Part shown: piece by piece, positions 16,516 to 24,785 of the stretch
Layout: each line of letters starts with the position of its first letter
How positions within the stretch are numbered: the first letter of the stretch is position 1
From: Bacteroidaceae bacterium
GTDB taxonomy: Bacteria; Bacteroidota; Bacteroidia; Bacteroidales; Bacteroidaceae
Assembly (NCBI GenBank): GCA_017464815.1
Contig: JAFTYI010000020.1
Location: forward strand, 1-36,496
Direction: 5' to 3'
DNA: 36,496 nt
Program-made: the position numbers and the translations under genes
Notes under the pieces: model-generated
What the model saw: the letters and a program-made list of their open reading frames with translations, nothing else
What the model was told of the DNA's origin: nothing
The model's database searches: none

Positions 16516-17676
16516 ATGGCAAAAAGAGATTACTACGAAGTCTTAGGCGTGAGCAAAACCGCCACAGAGGACGAAATAAAGAAGGCCTACAAGAAACTGG
16601 CCATCAAATATCACCCCGACCGCAACCCCGATGACAAGGAGGCGGAGGAGAAGTTCAAGGAGGCGGCCGAGGCTTACGACGTGCTGCACGATGCGCAGAA
16701 GCGTGCCCGCTACGACCAGTTCGGCCACGAAGGCATGAGCGGCGCCGGCGGATTCGGAGGCTTCAGCGGACAGGGCATGTCGATGGACGACATCTTCTCG
16801 ATGTTTGGCGACGTGTTCGGCGGACGCGGCGGATTCGGAGGCTTCAGCGGCTTTGGCGGCGGAGGCGGACAGCAACGCCAGCGCCGGTTCCGCGGCTCGG
16901 ACCTCCGCGTGAAGGTACGCCTCAATCTGAAGGAAATCCTGAACGGAGCCGAGAAGAAGTTCAAGCTGAAGAAGTACGTCACCTGTGACCACTGCCACGG
17001 CAGCGGCGCCGAGGGAAGCGGAGGCACCGAGACCTGTCCCACCTGCCACGGAAGCGGCAGCGTGACACGCACCCAGCAGAGCATCTTCGGCATGATGCAG
17101 ACCCAGAGCGTCTGCCCCACCTGCAACGGCGAAGGCAAGGTCATCAAGAACAAATGCAAGCACTGCGGCGGCGAAGGCGTGGTCTACGGTGAAGAGGTCG
17201 TGGAGGTGAAGATTCCCAAAGGCGTGGCTGAGGGCATGCAGCTCTCGATGAGCGGCAAGGGAAACGCCGGCAAGCACAACGGTGTGCCGGGCGACCTGCT
17301 CATCCAAATCGAAGAGGAGCCCAACCAGGAACTCATCCGCCAAGAGGACGACCTCATCTACAATCTGCTCCTCAGCTTCCCCACAGCGGCCCTGGGCGGC
17401 ACAGTGGAAATACCCACCATCGACGGCAAGGTGAAGGTGAAAATCGAGCCGGGCACACAGCCGGGCAAGGTCCTCCGCCTGCGCGACAAGGGACTGCCCA
17501 ACGTCAACGGCTACGGCACAGGCGACCTGTTGGTGAACATCAGCGTCTACGTCCCCGAGACCCTCTCAAAGGACGAGAAGAACGCCATCGAAAAGATGCA
17601 GTCGTCCGACAACTTCACACCAAACCTAAGCATTAAAGACAAGATATTCAGAAAGTTCAAGAGTTATTTTGAATAA
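16516..17676 (+). CDS. dnaJ: DnaJ (Hsp40) co-chaperone
   Basis: 386 residues. The J-domain is at 1-70 with HPD at 33-35. A Gly/Phe-rich linker follows (~72-120). The zinc-binding region has four CxxCxGxG-type repeats: [24 protein letters not shown] and CKHCGGEG. The C-terminal substrate-binding domains run to residue 386. It delivers unfolded clients to DnaK and stimulates its ATPase in the cytoplasm. All family elements are present and of usual length, so this is type I DnaJ and not CbpA. It is downstream of grpE, separated by the family F hairpin. Confidence 0.97.
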   Translation: MAKRDYYEVLGVSKTATEDEIKKAYKKLAIKYHPDRNPDDKEAEEKFKEAAEAYDVLHDAQKRARYDQFGHEGMSGAGGFGGFSGQGMSMDDIFSMFGDVFGGRGGFGGFSGFGGGGGQQRQRRFRGSDLRVKVRLNLKEILNGAEKKFKLKKYVTCDHCHGSGAEGSGGTETCPTCHGSGSVTRTQQSIFGMMQTQSVCPTCNGEGKVIKNKCKHCGGEGVVYGEEVVEVKIPKGVAEGMQLSMSGKGNAGKHNGVPGDLLIQIEEEPNQELIRQEDDLIYNLLLSFPTAALGGTVEIPTIDGKVKVKIEPGTQPGKVLRLRDKGLPNVNGYGTGDLLVNISVYVPETLSKDEKNAIEKMQSSDNFTPNLSIKDKIFRKFKSYFE

Positions 17677-17705
17677 ATGCTTTAAGTAATTACACCTATT
17701 ATTTA

Positions 17706-17790
17706 TTAGGCACGGATTACGCGGATTACACGGATTAAATACACTTTTAGATAAAAAAACATCCGCGTAATCCGTGTAATCCGTGCCTAA
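17706..17790. repeat. Long inverted repeat, family A, copy 4
   Basis: Arms 17706-17735 and 17761-17790 (TTAGGCACGGATTACGCGGA...) pair over 30 bases with two mismatches around a 25-base AT-rich loop. It lies between the co-directional dnaJ and folC and could terminate or process the chaperone transcript. Confidence 0.85.
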
Positions 17791-17813
17791 AATATAAAAT
17801 AACAATAGAATAT

Positions 17814-19112
17814 ATGACTTACCAAGAAACCATCGAATACCTGTTCAACAGCGCACCGCTCTTCCAACACGTGGGAGGCGATGCCTACAAGGAGGGACTG
17901 AGCAACACCCACCTGCTGGACGAGCACCTGGGCCACCCGCACCGCCGCTTCCGCACCATCCACGTGGGAGGAACCAACGGCAAGGGGTCATGCTCGCACA
18001 CACTGGCCGCCATCCTGCAATCGGCCGGATACCGGGTGGGACTCTACACCTCGCCCCATCTGGTGGACTTCCGCGAACGCATCCGGGTAAATGGCGAAAT
18101 GGTTTCCGAGGAGTACGTCATCCGCTTCGTGGAGGAGCACCGCGCCTTCTTCGAACCGTTGCACCCGTCGTTCTTCGAACTGACCACCGCCATGGCCTTC
18201 AACTACTTCGCCAAGAGCGGGGTGGACGTGGCCGTCATCGAAGTGGGCCTGGGCGGACGGCTCGACTGCACCAACATCATCACCCCCGACCTCTGCCTCA
18301 TCACCAACATCAGCTTTGACCACACACAGTTCCTGGGCAACACCCTCGCCAAGATCGCATCGGAGAAGGCCGGAATCATTAAACAGGGAGTGCCCGTGGT
18401 GGTGGGCGAAACCACCGACGAGACACGCCCCGTCTTCATCAAGCAGGCCCAAGAGGCAGACGCACCAATTATACTATCGGATGAAGAAACCTTCATAACA
18501 TCATCAGCAACAAGCAGTAATAATACACGCATCTATCAGACAAAGACCTACGGCGAACTGCATGGCGAGCTAGGCGGCCTCTGTCAGGAGAAGAACACCA
18601 ACACCATCCTGCACGCCGTAGAGCAATTGCAGAAACTGGGCTACCGCCTGAGCGAGGCTGACGTCCGCAAGGGCTTCGCCAACGTGTGCCGACTGACAGG
18701 TCTGATGGGGCGCTGGCAGAAACTGAGCGACCGCCCCACCCTCATCTGTGACACGGGACACAACGTGGGAGGCATCAGCTACATCATCGACCAACTGAGG
18801 CAGCAACCCTGCCACCGCCTGCACATCGTGTTGGGCATGGTGAACGACAAGGACGTGAACGGCGTGCTAGCCCTCATGCCCAAGGAGGCCACCTACTACT
18901 TCACCAAAGCCTCGGTGAAACGCGCCCTGGATGAAGCGACACTGGCATCCCTGGGGAAAGGCCACCACATGCAGGGGACAAGCCACCCCGACGTGGCAAC
19001 CGCCACAAGAGCCGCCCTCGAAGCCGCCACGGAAGAGGACCTCATCTTTGTGGGCGGAAGCAGTTTCATCGTGGCCGATTTGCTGCGCGACAAGGACAAA
19101 CTACCCCTATAA
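17814..19112 (+). CDS. folC: Bifunctional folylpolyglutamate / dihydrofolate synthase
   Basis: 432 residues, Mur-ligase-like. The ATP loop GGTNGKGS is at 52-59. YTSPHLVDFRERIRVNGE is the folate/Mg loop typical of FolC. EVGLGGRLDCTN and ITNISFDHTQFLG carry further catalytic residues. GIIKQGVPVVVGE and the C-terminal domain (ICDTGHNVGGISYIIDQL) complete the family order. It adds glutamate to dihydropteroate and/or folates in the cytoplasm. There is no visible promoter of its own apart from whatever lies in the family A repeat upstream. Confidence 0.95.
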   Translation: MTYQETIEYLFNSAPLFQHVGGDAYKEGLSNTHLLDEHLGHPHRRFRTIHVGGTNGKGSCSHTLAAILQSAGYRVGLYTSPHLVDFRERIRVNGEMVSEEYVIRFVEEHRAFFEPLHPSFFELTTAMAFNYFAKSGVDVAVIEVGLGGRLDCTNIITPDLCLITNISFDHTQFLGNTLAKIASEKAGIIKQGVPVVVGETTDETRPVFIKQAQEADAPIILSDEETFITSSATSSNNTRIYQTKTYGELHGELGGLCQEKNTNTILHAVEQLQKLGYRLSEADVRKGFANVCRLTGLMGRWQKLSDRPTLICDTGHNVGGISYIIDQLRQQPCHRLHIVLGMVNDKDVNGVLALMPKEATYYFTKASVKRALDEATLASLGKGHHMQGTSHPDVATATRAALEAATEEDLIFVGGSSFIVADLLRDKDKLPL

Positions 19113-19199
19113 CGCAACCTACTTTTCCGACAAAATCAAAGATAAAACGGGTAAAATCAAGAAAAATAATCTTAATTGCTACAAATTTCCATAGAAACG

Positions 19200-19231
19200 T
19201 TTGTTTATACCAATGTTTTTGACTTTATTTG
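19200..19231 (+). promoter_or_regulatory. Promoter of the galactose operon
   Basis: TTTG (19200-19203), a 20-base spacer and TTTATTTG (19224-19231, one change from TAnnTTTG). It lies 35 bases before the epimerase ATG at 19267. AAACGTTT (19196-19202 region) overlaps the -33 box. Confidence 0.55.
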
Positions 19232-19266
19232 CATGAAAATTCAAAAACCTATAAAATTAACCGATC

Positions 19267-20355
19267 ATGGAATACTTTGTAGAAAACAATCTCTCGGGCT
19301 TGAAGCGCGAAGATTTCCAAAAAGAAATAGCAGGTAAGAAGACCGATTTGTTCATCTTGAAGAACAAATGCGGCAACGAAGTGGCATTGACCAATTACGG
19401 CGGTGCCCTTTTGAGTATTATGGTGCCCGACAAGAACGGCGTACACGCCAATGTGGTGCAGGGTCACGACTCGATTGACCACGTAGTGAACAGCCACGAG
19501 CCTTTCTTGAGCACCCTCATCGGCCGCTATGGCAACCGCATTGCAGGCGGCAAGTTCAACCTCGACGGCAAGGAGTACCAACTGGCCGTGAACAATGGTC
19601 CCAACCACCTGCACGGAGGCCCCACAGGATACCATGCAAGAGTGTGGGATGCCGAGCAGACCGACGCACAGACCGTAGTGATGAACTACCTCTCAGCGGA
19701 TGGCGAAGAGGGATTCCCCGGAAACTTGCAGATGACCGTAATCTTCACATTCACTGATGACAACGAGCTCATCATTGACTACAAGGGAACCACCGACAAG
19801 AAGACAATCGTCAACATGACACACCATGGCTTTTTCAGTCTCTCGGGCTTAGCCAACCCCACAGCTACCGTAGATAACAACATCGTCACCATCAATGCCG
19901 ACTGGTACACACCAGTTGACGAGGTGTCAATCCCCACAGGCGAGATTGCTCCCGTGGAGGGCACTCCGATGGACTTCCGCACACCTCACACCGTGGGCAG
20001 CCGCATCGACGAGGAGTTCCAGCAGCTCATCTATGGCGTGGGATACGACCACTGCTACGTACTGAACAAGAAGGAACCGGATGAACTCACCTTTGCCGCC
20101 AAGTGTGTGGAGCCCATCAGCGGACGCGTGATGGAAGTCTACACCACCGAGCCTGGTGTTCAGGTATATACATCCAACTGGCACAACGGATTCGAGGGTG
20201 CACACGGTGCCACCTTCCCGAAGCGTTCGGCCATCTGCTTCGAGGCACAGCACTTCCCCGACACCCCCAACAAGGGACACTTCCCCAGCGTGGTGCTCAA
20301 CCCAGGCGAAACCTACACACAGCGCACCATCTACAAGTTCGGTGTGGAGAAATAA
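19267..20355 (+). CDS. galM: Aldose 1-epimerase (cytoplasmic)
   Basis: 362 residues without a signal peptide. Family marks are LTNYGGALLSIMVPDKNG, GRYGNRIAGGKF, NHLHGGP (first catalytic His), NMTHHGFFSLSG (second His; most relatives have NHSYFNLSG), GYDHCYVL and the catalytic Glu in CFEAQHFPDTPN. It interconverts the alpha and beta anomers of galactose (or glucose), giving alpha-galactose to GalK. It is the first gene of a unit with a glucose/galactose transporter (37 bases on) and galactokinase, which fixes the sugar as galactose. A paralogue with a lipoprotein signal is at 24786. Confidence 0.93.
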   Translation: MEYFVENNLSGLKREDFQKEIAGKKTDLFILKNKCGNEVALTNYGGALLSIMVPDKNGVHANVVQGHDSIDHVVNSHEPFLSTLIGRYGNRIAGGKFNLDGKEYQLAVNNGPNHLHGGPTGYHARVWDAEQTDAQTVVMNYLSADGEEGFPGNLQMTVIFTFTDDNELIIDYKGTTDKKTIVNMTHHGFFSLSGLANPTATVDNNIVTINADWYTPVDEVSIPTGEIAPVEGTPMDFRTPHTVGSRIDEEFQQLIYGVGYDHCYVLNKKEPDELTFAAKCVEPISGRVMEVYTTEPGVQVYTSNWHNGFEGAHGATFPKRSAICFEAQHFPDTPNKGHFPSVVLNPGETYTQRTIYKFGVEK

Positions 20356-20392
20356 ACCAAGCATTTACTAATCATTAAAACTTATAAAACAA

Positions 20393-21592
20393 ATGAGCCA
20401 AAAACAAACGCCGAACTATACGTTCGCACTTATCGTCGTGTTCATCGTCTGCTTCCTCATCGGATTCGTGACAACCATGAACAACTCAATGATTGACTTC
20501 TGTTCAAAAGCATTCAACCTGAACGCACAACAAGGTCAGTTGGTAAACACCGCCTTCTATGGCGCCTATCTTTTCGCTATCCCCTTCTCGCTGCTGATGA
20601 GCAAGATTGGCTACAAGGGAACCATGATTCTCGGCCTCACAGTAGTAGGCCTCGGATTCGTAGTCAATTCATTAGGCATTGATTCAGCCATTGCATCAGG
20701 AGCCGACAATGTGTACACCATCTTCTTGGCTTCCATGTGTCTGGTCGCTATGGGTGTTGTGATGCTTCAGAATGTGGCCAACCCCTACGTGATGGTGCTT
20801 GGTTCACCCGAGAAGGGCGCTTTCCGCATGACACTGTCACAGGCATTGAACTCTGTAGCCACAACCGTTGCTCCGATGTTCATCACCTCAGTTATCATCG
20901 CCGGCAAGACTCCTGCTCCCGAATACGTTCCTGCCCCCTTCATGGGATTGGGTATCTTCACCCTCATCATCGGTGCCATCCTCGTAGTGCTGAAGTTGCC
21001 GAAGATTGACGAAGGCAAGCAAGCCGAAGAGGCAGGTGAAAAGCGCGAATACAAGAGCAGCGTGTTCAAGTACACTCACGTGTGGTTGGGCGCTCTCGCC
21101 ATCTTCATGTACATGGGTGTTGAGATTGGTGTTCCTTCCATGTTGCCCTACAAGGTGGACAATGCAACCGATTACCTGCCCCTTTACTGGGGAGGCATGA
21201 TGGTCGGCCGTTTCATCGGAGCCGCCATCCTCAGCAAGTTCCAGCCCCGTACCCTGCTGACCACCTGTCTGTTGGGTGGAGCCGCATGTATCGGTCTCTC
21301 ATTCGTGCTTCCGGGAATGGCAGGAGTATATGCCATGTTGGCAGCCGGCCTCTTCCACTCTGTAATGTGGCCCTTGATTTTCAACCTCGGCTTGCAGGAA
21401 CTTGGTCCTCACACCAAGGCCGCTTCGGGCATCATCAATACAGGTGTTATCGGTGCAGCCACATTGATGCCTCTGATGGGTATCGTGGTTGACAATGCCG
21501 GCGTAAGCGCAGCCATCTGCTGCATGTTCATCTTCTATGCCTACATCATCTGGTTCTGCAATAAGGGCTCTAAGATCGGATTGAGCAAATAA
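20393..21592 (+). CDS. gluP: Glucose/galactose MFS transporter (FucP/GluP family)
   Basis: 399 residues, about 12 predicted membrane helices. The start FALIVVFIVCFLIGFVTTMN and the motif LVNTAFYGAYLFAIPFSLLM are characteristic of the FucP/GluP branch of the major facilitator superfamily. NVANPYVMVLG follows in helix 4, and SQALNSVATTVAPMF in helix 5. It is expected to bring glucose or galactose across the inner membrane with protons or sodium. Placed between an aldose epimerase and galactokinase, galactose is the likely substrate. Confidence 0.92.
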   Translation: MSQKQTPNYTFALIVVFIVCFLIGFVTTMNNSMIDFCSKAFNLNAQQGQLVNTAFYGAYLFAIPFSLLMSKIGYKGTMILGLTVVGLGFVVNSLGIDSAIASGADNVYTIFLASMCLVAMGVVMLQNVANPYVMVLGSPEKGAFRMTLSQALNSVATTVAPMFITSVIIAGKTPAPEYVPAPFMGLGIFTLIIGAILVVLKLPKIDEGKQAEEAGEKREYKSSVFKYTHVWLGALAIFMYMGVEIGVPSMLPYKVDNATDYLPLYWGGMMVGRFIGAAILSKFQPRTLLTTCLLGGAACIGLSFVLPGMAGVYAMLAAGLFHSVMWPLIFNLGLQELGPHTKAASGIINTGVIGAATLMPLMGIVVDNAGVSAAICCMFIFYAYIIWFCNKGSKIGLSK

Positions 21593-21601
21593 TGTAACAA
21601 A

Positions 21602-21647
21602 CAAAGGAAAGCGGTTAACTCTCAACGAGTTTTGCCGCCTTCCTTTG
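21602..21647 (+). repeat. Hairpin between gluP and galK
   Basis: CAAAGGAAAGCGGTTAACTC (21602-21621) pairs imperfectly with 21627-21647 (GAGT...CCGCCTTCCTTTG) around the loop TCAAC. No run of T follows, so it is more likely an mRNA processing or attenuating structure than a full terminator. Confidence 0.6.
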
Positions 21648-21697
21648 CACAAATAACGCAATAAAATTATTATCAAACCTTAATAAATTTAAAACAT

Positions 21698-22858
21698 ATG
21701 AGACTTACTATTGATGACGTAAGAAGTCGCTTCAAAAAGCACTTCAACAATGCAGAAGGTTCAGTTTATGCTTCACCCGGCCGTATCAACCTGATTGGTG
21801 AGCATACAGACTATAACGGTGGATTCGTATTCCCCGGTGCCGTACAGCAGGGAATGATTGCCGAAATCAAGCCTAACGGCACACGCACCGTGCGTGCCTA
21901 CTCTATCGACCTGAAGGACTACGATGAGTTCAACATCGATGACGAGAAGGGTCCTAACGCAAGCCACTTCCGCTACGTATTCGGCGTGGTTCGCGAAATG
22001 ATGAAGTTGGGCGTGCCCGTAGAAGGTTTCGACACTGCTTTTGCAGGTGACGTGCCCCTCGGTGCCGGTATGTCTTCATCTGCCGCTCTCGAAAGCTGCT
22101 TCGCTTTCGCTTTGAACGATCTCTTCGGCGACAACAAGATTGACAAGATGACTCTTGCCAAGGTTGGTCAGGCCACTGAGCACAACTACCTCGGCTGCAA
22201 ATGCGGTATCATGGACCAGTTTGCCTCTGTTCACGGAAAGGCTGGTTACCTAATGCGCCTCGACTGCCGCAGTGGCGAGTTTGAATACTTCCCCTGGAAT
22301 CCTCAGGGCTACAAGCTCGTACTCGTCAACTCATGCGTAAAGCACGAGTTGGTGGGCTCTCCCTACAACGACCGTCGCCAGAGCTGCGAAAACGTGGTGG
22401 CAGCCATTGCCAAGCGTCACGAAGGCATTGAAACCCTGCGCGACTGCACTTGGGAAATGTTGGAAGAGGTGAAGGCAGAGTGCAGCGAAGAGGATATCCG
22501 TCGTGCCACTTACGCCATCGGTGAAACCGACCGTGTGTTGGCCGTTTGCGACGCATTGCAGAAGGGCGACTACGAGACCGTTGGTCAAATGATGTACGAG
22601 ACTCACGCCGGCTTGAGCCAGGATTACGAAGTAAGCTGCGAAGAGCTCGACTACTTGAACGACATTGCCAAGGATTGCGGCGTGACAGGTTCACGCATCA
22701 TGGGTGGCGGCTTCGGCGGTTGCACCATCAACCTCGTTGAAGATGCCCTCTATGGCCCGTTCGTTGAAACAGTGAAGACCAAGTACAAGGAGAAATATGG
22801 CAAAGAACCCATCATCATTGACGTTGTCATCGGTGACGGTTCACGCAAGTTGGCTTAA
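21698..22858 (+). CDS. galK: Galactokinase
   Basis: 386 residues, GHMP kinase family. Motif 1 is PGRINLIGEHTDYNGGFVFP (galactose recognition, near residues 27-46). Motif 2, the ATP loop, is PLGAGMSSSAALE. Motif 3 is GSRIMGGGFGGCTINL. GIMDQFASVHGKAGYLMRLD carries the catalytic Asp region. It phosphorylates alpha-D-galactose to galactose-1-phosphate in the cytoplasm. It is last in the galM-gluP-galK unit and is followed by the terminator at 22882-22916. galT and galE are not in the window. Confidence 0.97.
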   Translation: MRLTIDDVRSRFKKHFNNAEGSVYASPGRINLIGEHTDYNGGFVFPGAVQQGMIAEIKPNGTRTVRAYSIDLKDYDEFNIDDEKGPNASHFRYVFGVVREMMKLGVPVEGFDTAFAGDVPLGAGMSSSAALESCFAFALNDLFGDNKIDKMTLAKVGQATEHNYLGCKCGIMDQFASVHGKAGYLMRLDCRSGEFEYFPWNPQGYKLVLVNSCVKHELVGSPYNDRRQSCENVVAAIAKRHEGIETLRDCTWEMLEEVKAECSEEDIRRATYAIGETDRVLAVCDALQKGDYETVGQMMYETHAGLSQDYEVSCEELDYLNDIAKDCGVTGSRIMGGGFGGCTINLVEDALYGPFVETVKTKYKEKYGKEPIIIDVVIGDGSRKLA

Positions 22859-22881
22859 AACCAATAAAAGAAAAAAGGAAG

Positions 22882-22916
22882 AAAGAGATGTGTCGCCAAT
22901 GACACATCTCTTTTTT
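22882..22916 (+). terminator. Rho-independent terminator of the galactose operon
   Basis: AGAGATGTGTC (22884-22894) pairs perfectly with GACACATCTCT (22901-22911), loop GCCAAT, followed by a run of T. It begins 24 bases after the galK stop. Confidence 0.92.
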
Positions 22917-23003
22917 ATACCCACAAAACCACACAGTCGTTCATCTTTTGGGGACAAATCATCAGAAATCTAATATTCTATCAAAATTTTACATCAATTA
23001 ACA

Positions 23004-23042
23004 TTTCGTATTAGGTACGAAAAGGATAACTCCCTATCTTTG
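23004..23042 (+). promoter_or_regulatory. xylE-like promoter with inverted repeat over the -33 region
   Basis: The -7 box TATCTTTG is at 23035-23042, 30 bases before the ATG at 23073. TTTCGTA (23004-23010) and TACGAAA (23016-23022) form a perfect 7-bp inverted repeat around TTAGG, which takes the -33 position. This is a candidate repressor operator. I cannot assign the regulator. Confidence 0.55.
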
Positions 23043-23072
23043 CCAAAAATTTATTAAAAACAAATTAAAATC

Positions 23073-24557
23073 ATGGAAAATAAAGGTAGTAAAGCTTATC
23101 TTTTCAGTATCGTAGCCGTGACCGTAATCGGAGGACTCCTATTTGGATATGACACGGCAGTAATTTCAGGTGCAGAGAAAGGTCTGCAAGCATTCTTCAT
23201 GGGAGCAGATTTTGAGTACACCGATGCCATGCACGGTATTACTTCGTCCAGCGCTCTGATTGGTTGTATTATTGGTGGTGCCCTTTCTGGTTGGTTCGCT
23301 TCCAACTTAGGACGTAAGAAATCACTTTTTTGGGCTGGTGTTTTCTTCTTCCTTTCTGCATTGGGTTCTTATTATCCCGAGTTCTTATTGTTTGAGTATG
23401 GTAAGCCCACATACGATTTGCTTATTGCATTCAACTTCTACCGCATCTTAGGAGGTGTGGGTGTAGGTTTGGCATCAGCCATCTGTCCGATGTACATTGC
23501 AGAGGTTGCTCCAAGCAACATTCGCGGAACACTGGTATCGTGGAACCAGTTTGCTATCATCTTCGGTCAGTTGGTAGTTTATTTTGTAAACCTTGTCATT
23601 TTGGGTGACCACATTGCTCCGATTATCTCAAAAACCGCAGAAGGCATCAATGAAATCACCAACGGAGCCTTACTGATGGGCGATGATAACTGGAGTATTA
23701 CCACTGGCTGGCGTCTGATGTTTGGAAGCGAAGCTGTGCCTGCCGGCCTCTTTACTCTGCTTATCCTGTGTGTACCCGAAACCCCGCGCTATCTGGCCAT
23801 GACCGGACGCGACGAAAAAGCATTGCATATTCTGGAGCGTATCAATGGCGCTGCCCGCGCCAAGAACATTCTGTCCGAGATCAAGGCCACAGCTCATGAA
23901 AAAACCGAAAAGCTTTTCACATACGGTTGGGTGGTCATCTTCGTCGGCATCATGCTCAGTGTATTCCAACAAGCCGTGGGAATCAATGCCGTACTCTATT
24001 TTGCACCCCGTATTTTCGAAACAATGGGCTTGGATAACCCCATGATGCAAACCGTATTGATGGGTATTGTTAACATTCTCTTCACTCTGTTAGCAATCTT
24101 CACCGTTGAGAAGTGGGGACGCAAACCCCTGCTCATTTACGGTTCTATCGGAATGGCCCTAGGAGCATTTGGTGTAGCCATCTACAATGTAGTGCCTGGT
24201 TTGCCTCCCCTTTTGGCGGTTGGTAGCATCATGGTGTACAGTGCATCATTCATGTTCAGTTGGGGTCCCATCTGCTGGGTGCTGATTTCCGAAATCTTCC
24301 CCAATACCATCCGCGGAGCTGCCGTAGCTATCGCCGTTGCTTTCCAATGGATATTCAATTTCATTGTTTCATCCACCTTCTTGCCCATGTACAACATGCA
24401 GTTGGGCGATATGGGCGAGAAATTCGGCCACATGTTTGCTTATGCCCTCTATGGAGTCATCTGTATTGTAGCCGCCATCTTTGTTTGGAAACTCGTACCC
24501 GAGACCAAGGGAAAGACACTTGAAGACATGACAAACTTGTGGAAGAACAGAAAATAA
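23073..24557 (+). CDS. xylE: Sugar:proton symporter, XylE-like
   Basis: 494 residues, 12 membrane helices, sugar-porter branch of the MFS. It closely follows E. coli XylE as I remember it: GYDTAVISG, SSALIGCIIGGALSG, RILGGVGVGLASAICPMYIA, FNQ-type NQFAIIFGQLVVYFVN, VFQQAVGINAVLYFAP (sugar-binding Gln-Gln and Asn), SWGPICWVLISEIFPNTIRG and PETKGKTLED. D-xylose is the best guess. L-arabinose or galactose are possible, since its neighbours handle those sugars and no xylose isomerase gene is nearby. It forms a single-gene unit between two terminators (22882-22916 and 24589-24633). Confidence 0.88.
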   Translation: MENKGSKAYLFSIVAVTVIGGLLFGYDTAVISGAEKGLQAFFMGADFEYTDAMHGITSSSALIGCIIGGALSGWFASNLGRKKSLFWAGVFFFLSALGSYYPEFLLFEYGKPTYDLLIAFNFYRILGGVGVGLASAICPMYIAEVAPSNIRGTLVSWNQFAIIFGQLVVYFVNLVILGDHIAPIISKTAEGINEITNGALLMGDDNWSITTGWRLMFGSEAVPAGLFTLLILCVPETPRYLAMTGRDEKALHILERINGAARAKNILSEIKATAHEKTEKLFTYGWVVIFVGIMLSVFQQAVGINAVLYFAPRIFETMGLDNPMMQTVLMGIVNILFTLLAIFTVEKWGRKPLLIYGSIGMALGAFGVAIYNVVPGLPPLLAVGSIMVYSASFMFSWGPICWVLISEIFPNTIRGAAVAIAVAFQWIFNFIVSSTFLPMYNMQLGDMGEKFGHMFAYALYGVICIVAAIFVWKLVPETKGKTLEDMTNLWKNRK

Positions 24558-24588
24558 TCCACTCTCTATCGCTATAGAAAAATAACAG

Positions 24589-24633
24589 ACGGTCTCTTGC
24601 CATCCATGAATGACAAGAGACCGTTTGAATTTT
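24589..24633 (+). terminator. Terminator after the XylE-like gene
   Basis: ACGGTCTCTTG (24589-24599) pairs perfectly with CAAGAGACCGT (24614-24624), followed by TTGAATTTT. It begins 32 bases after the stop. Confidence 0.8.
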
Positions 24634-24680
24634 AATCGACATTGTGCGCGCAAACATGCAGAAAAAAGCAGAATATTGCA

Positions 24681-24699
24681 TTTTTATGTTATAAAACAT
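24681..24699. promoter_or_regulatory. 19-base near-palindrome upstream of the arabinose operon
   Basis: TTTTTATGTTATAAAACAT, identical to 1149-1167. Here it is extended by GCA on the left and GC on the right, so GCAT-TTT...AAA-ATGC also pairs. It ends 33 bases before the proposed -7 box (24733-24740), which puts its centre roughly 55-60 bases before the likely transcription start. That position fits an activator such as a CRP-family protein. Bacteroides Cur (BT4338) and AraR are known regulators of arabinose genes, but I cannot confirm either site from memory. Confidence 0.5.
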
Positions 24700-24709
24700 G
24701 CACATAATA

Positions 24710-24740
24710 TTTCACACAAAAAAAAATAGTATTACCTTTA
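24710..24740 (+). promoter_or_regulatory. Weak promoter of the arabinose operon
   Basis: TTTC (24710-24713), a 19-base spacer and TACCTTTA (24733-24740), each one base off the consensus TTTG / TAnnTTTG. The spacing is right but both boxes are imperfect, as expected of a promoter that needs an activator. The ATG is at 24786. Confidence 0.45.
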
Positions 24741-24785
24741 CACCCAAATTCGAATTTTATTTTTTAACCTATTAGAAAAACGATC

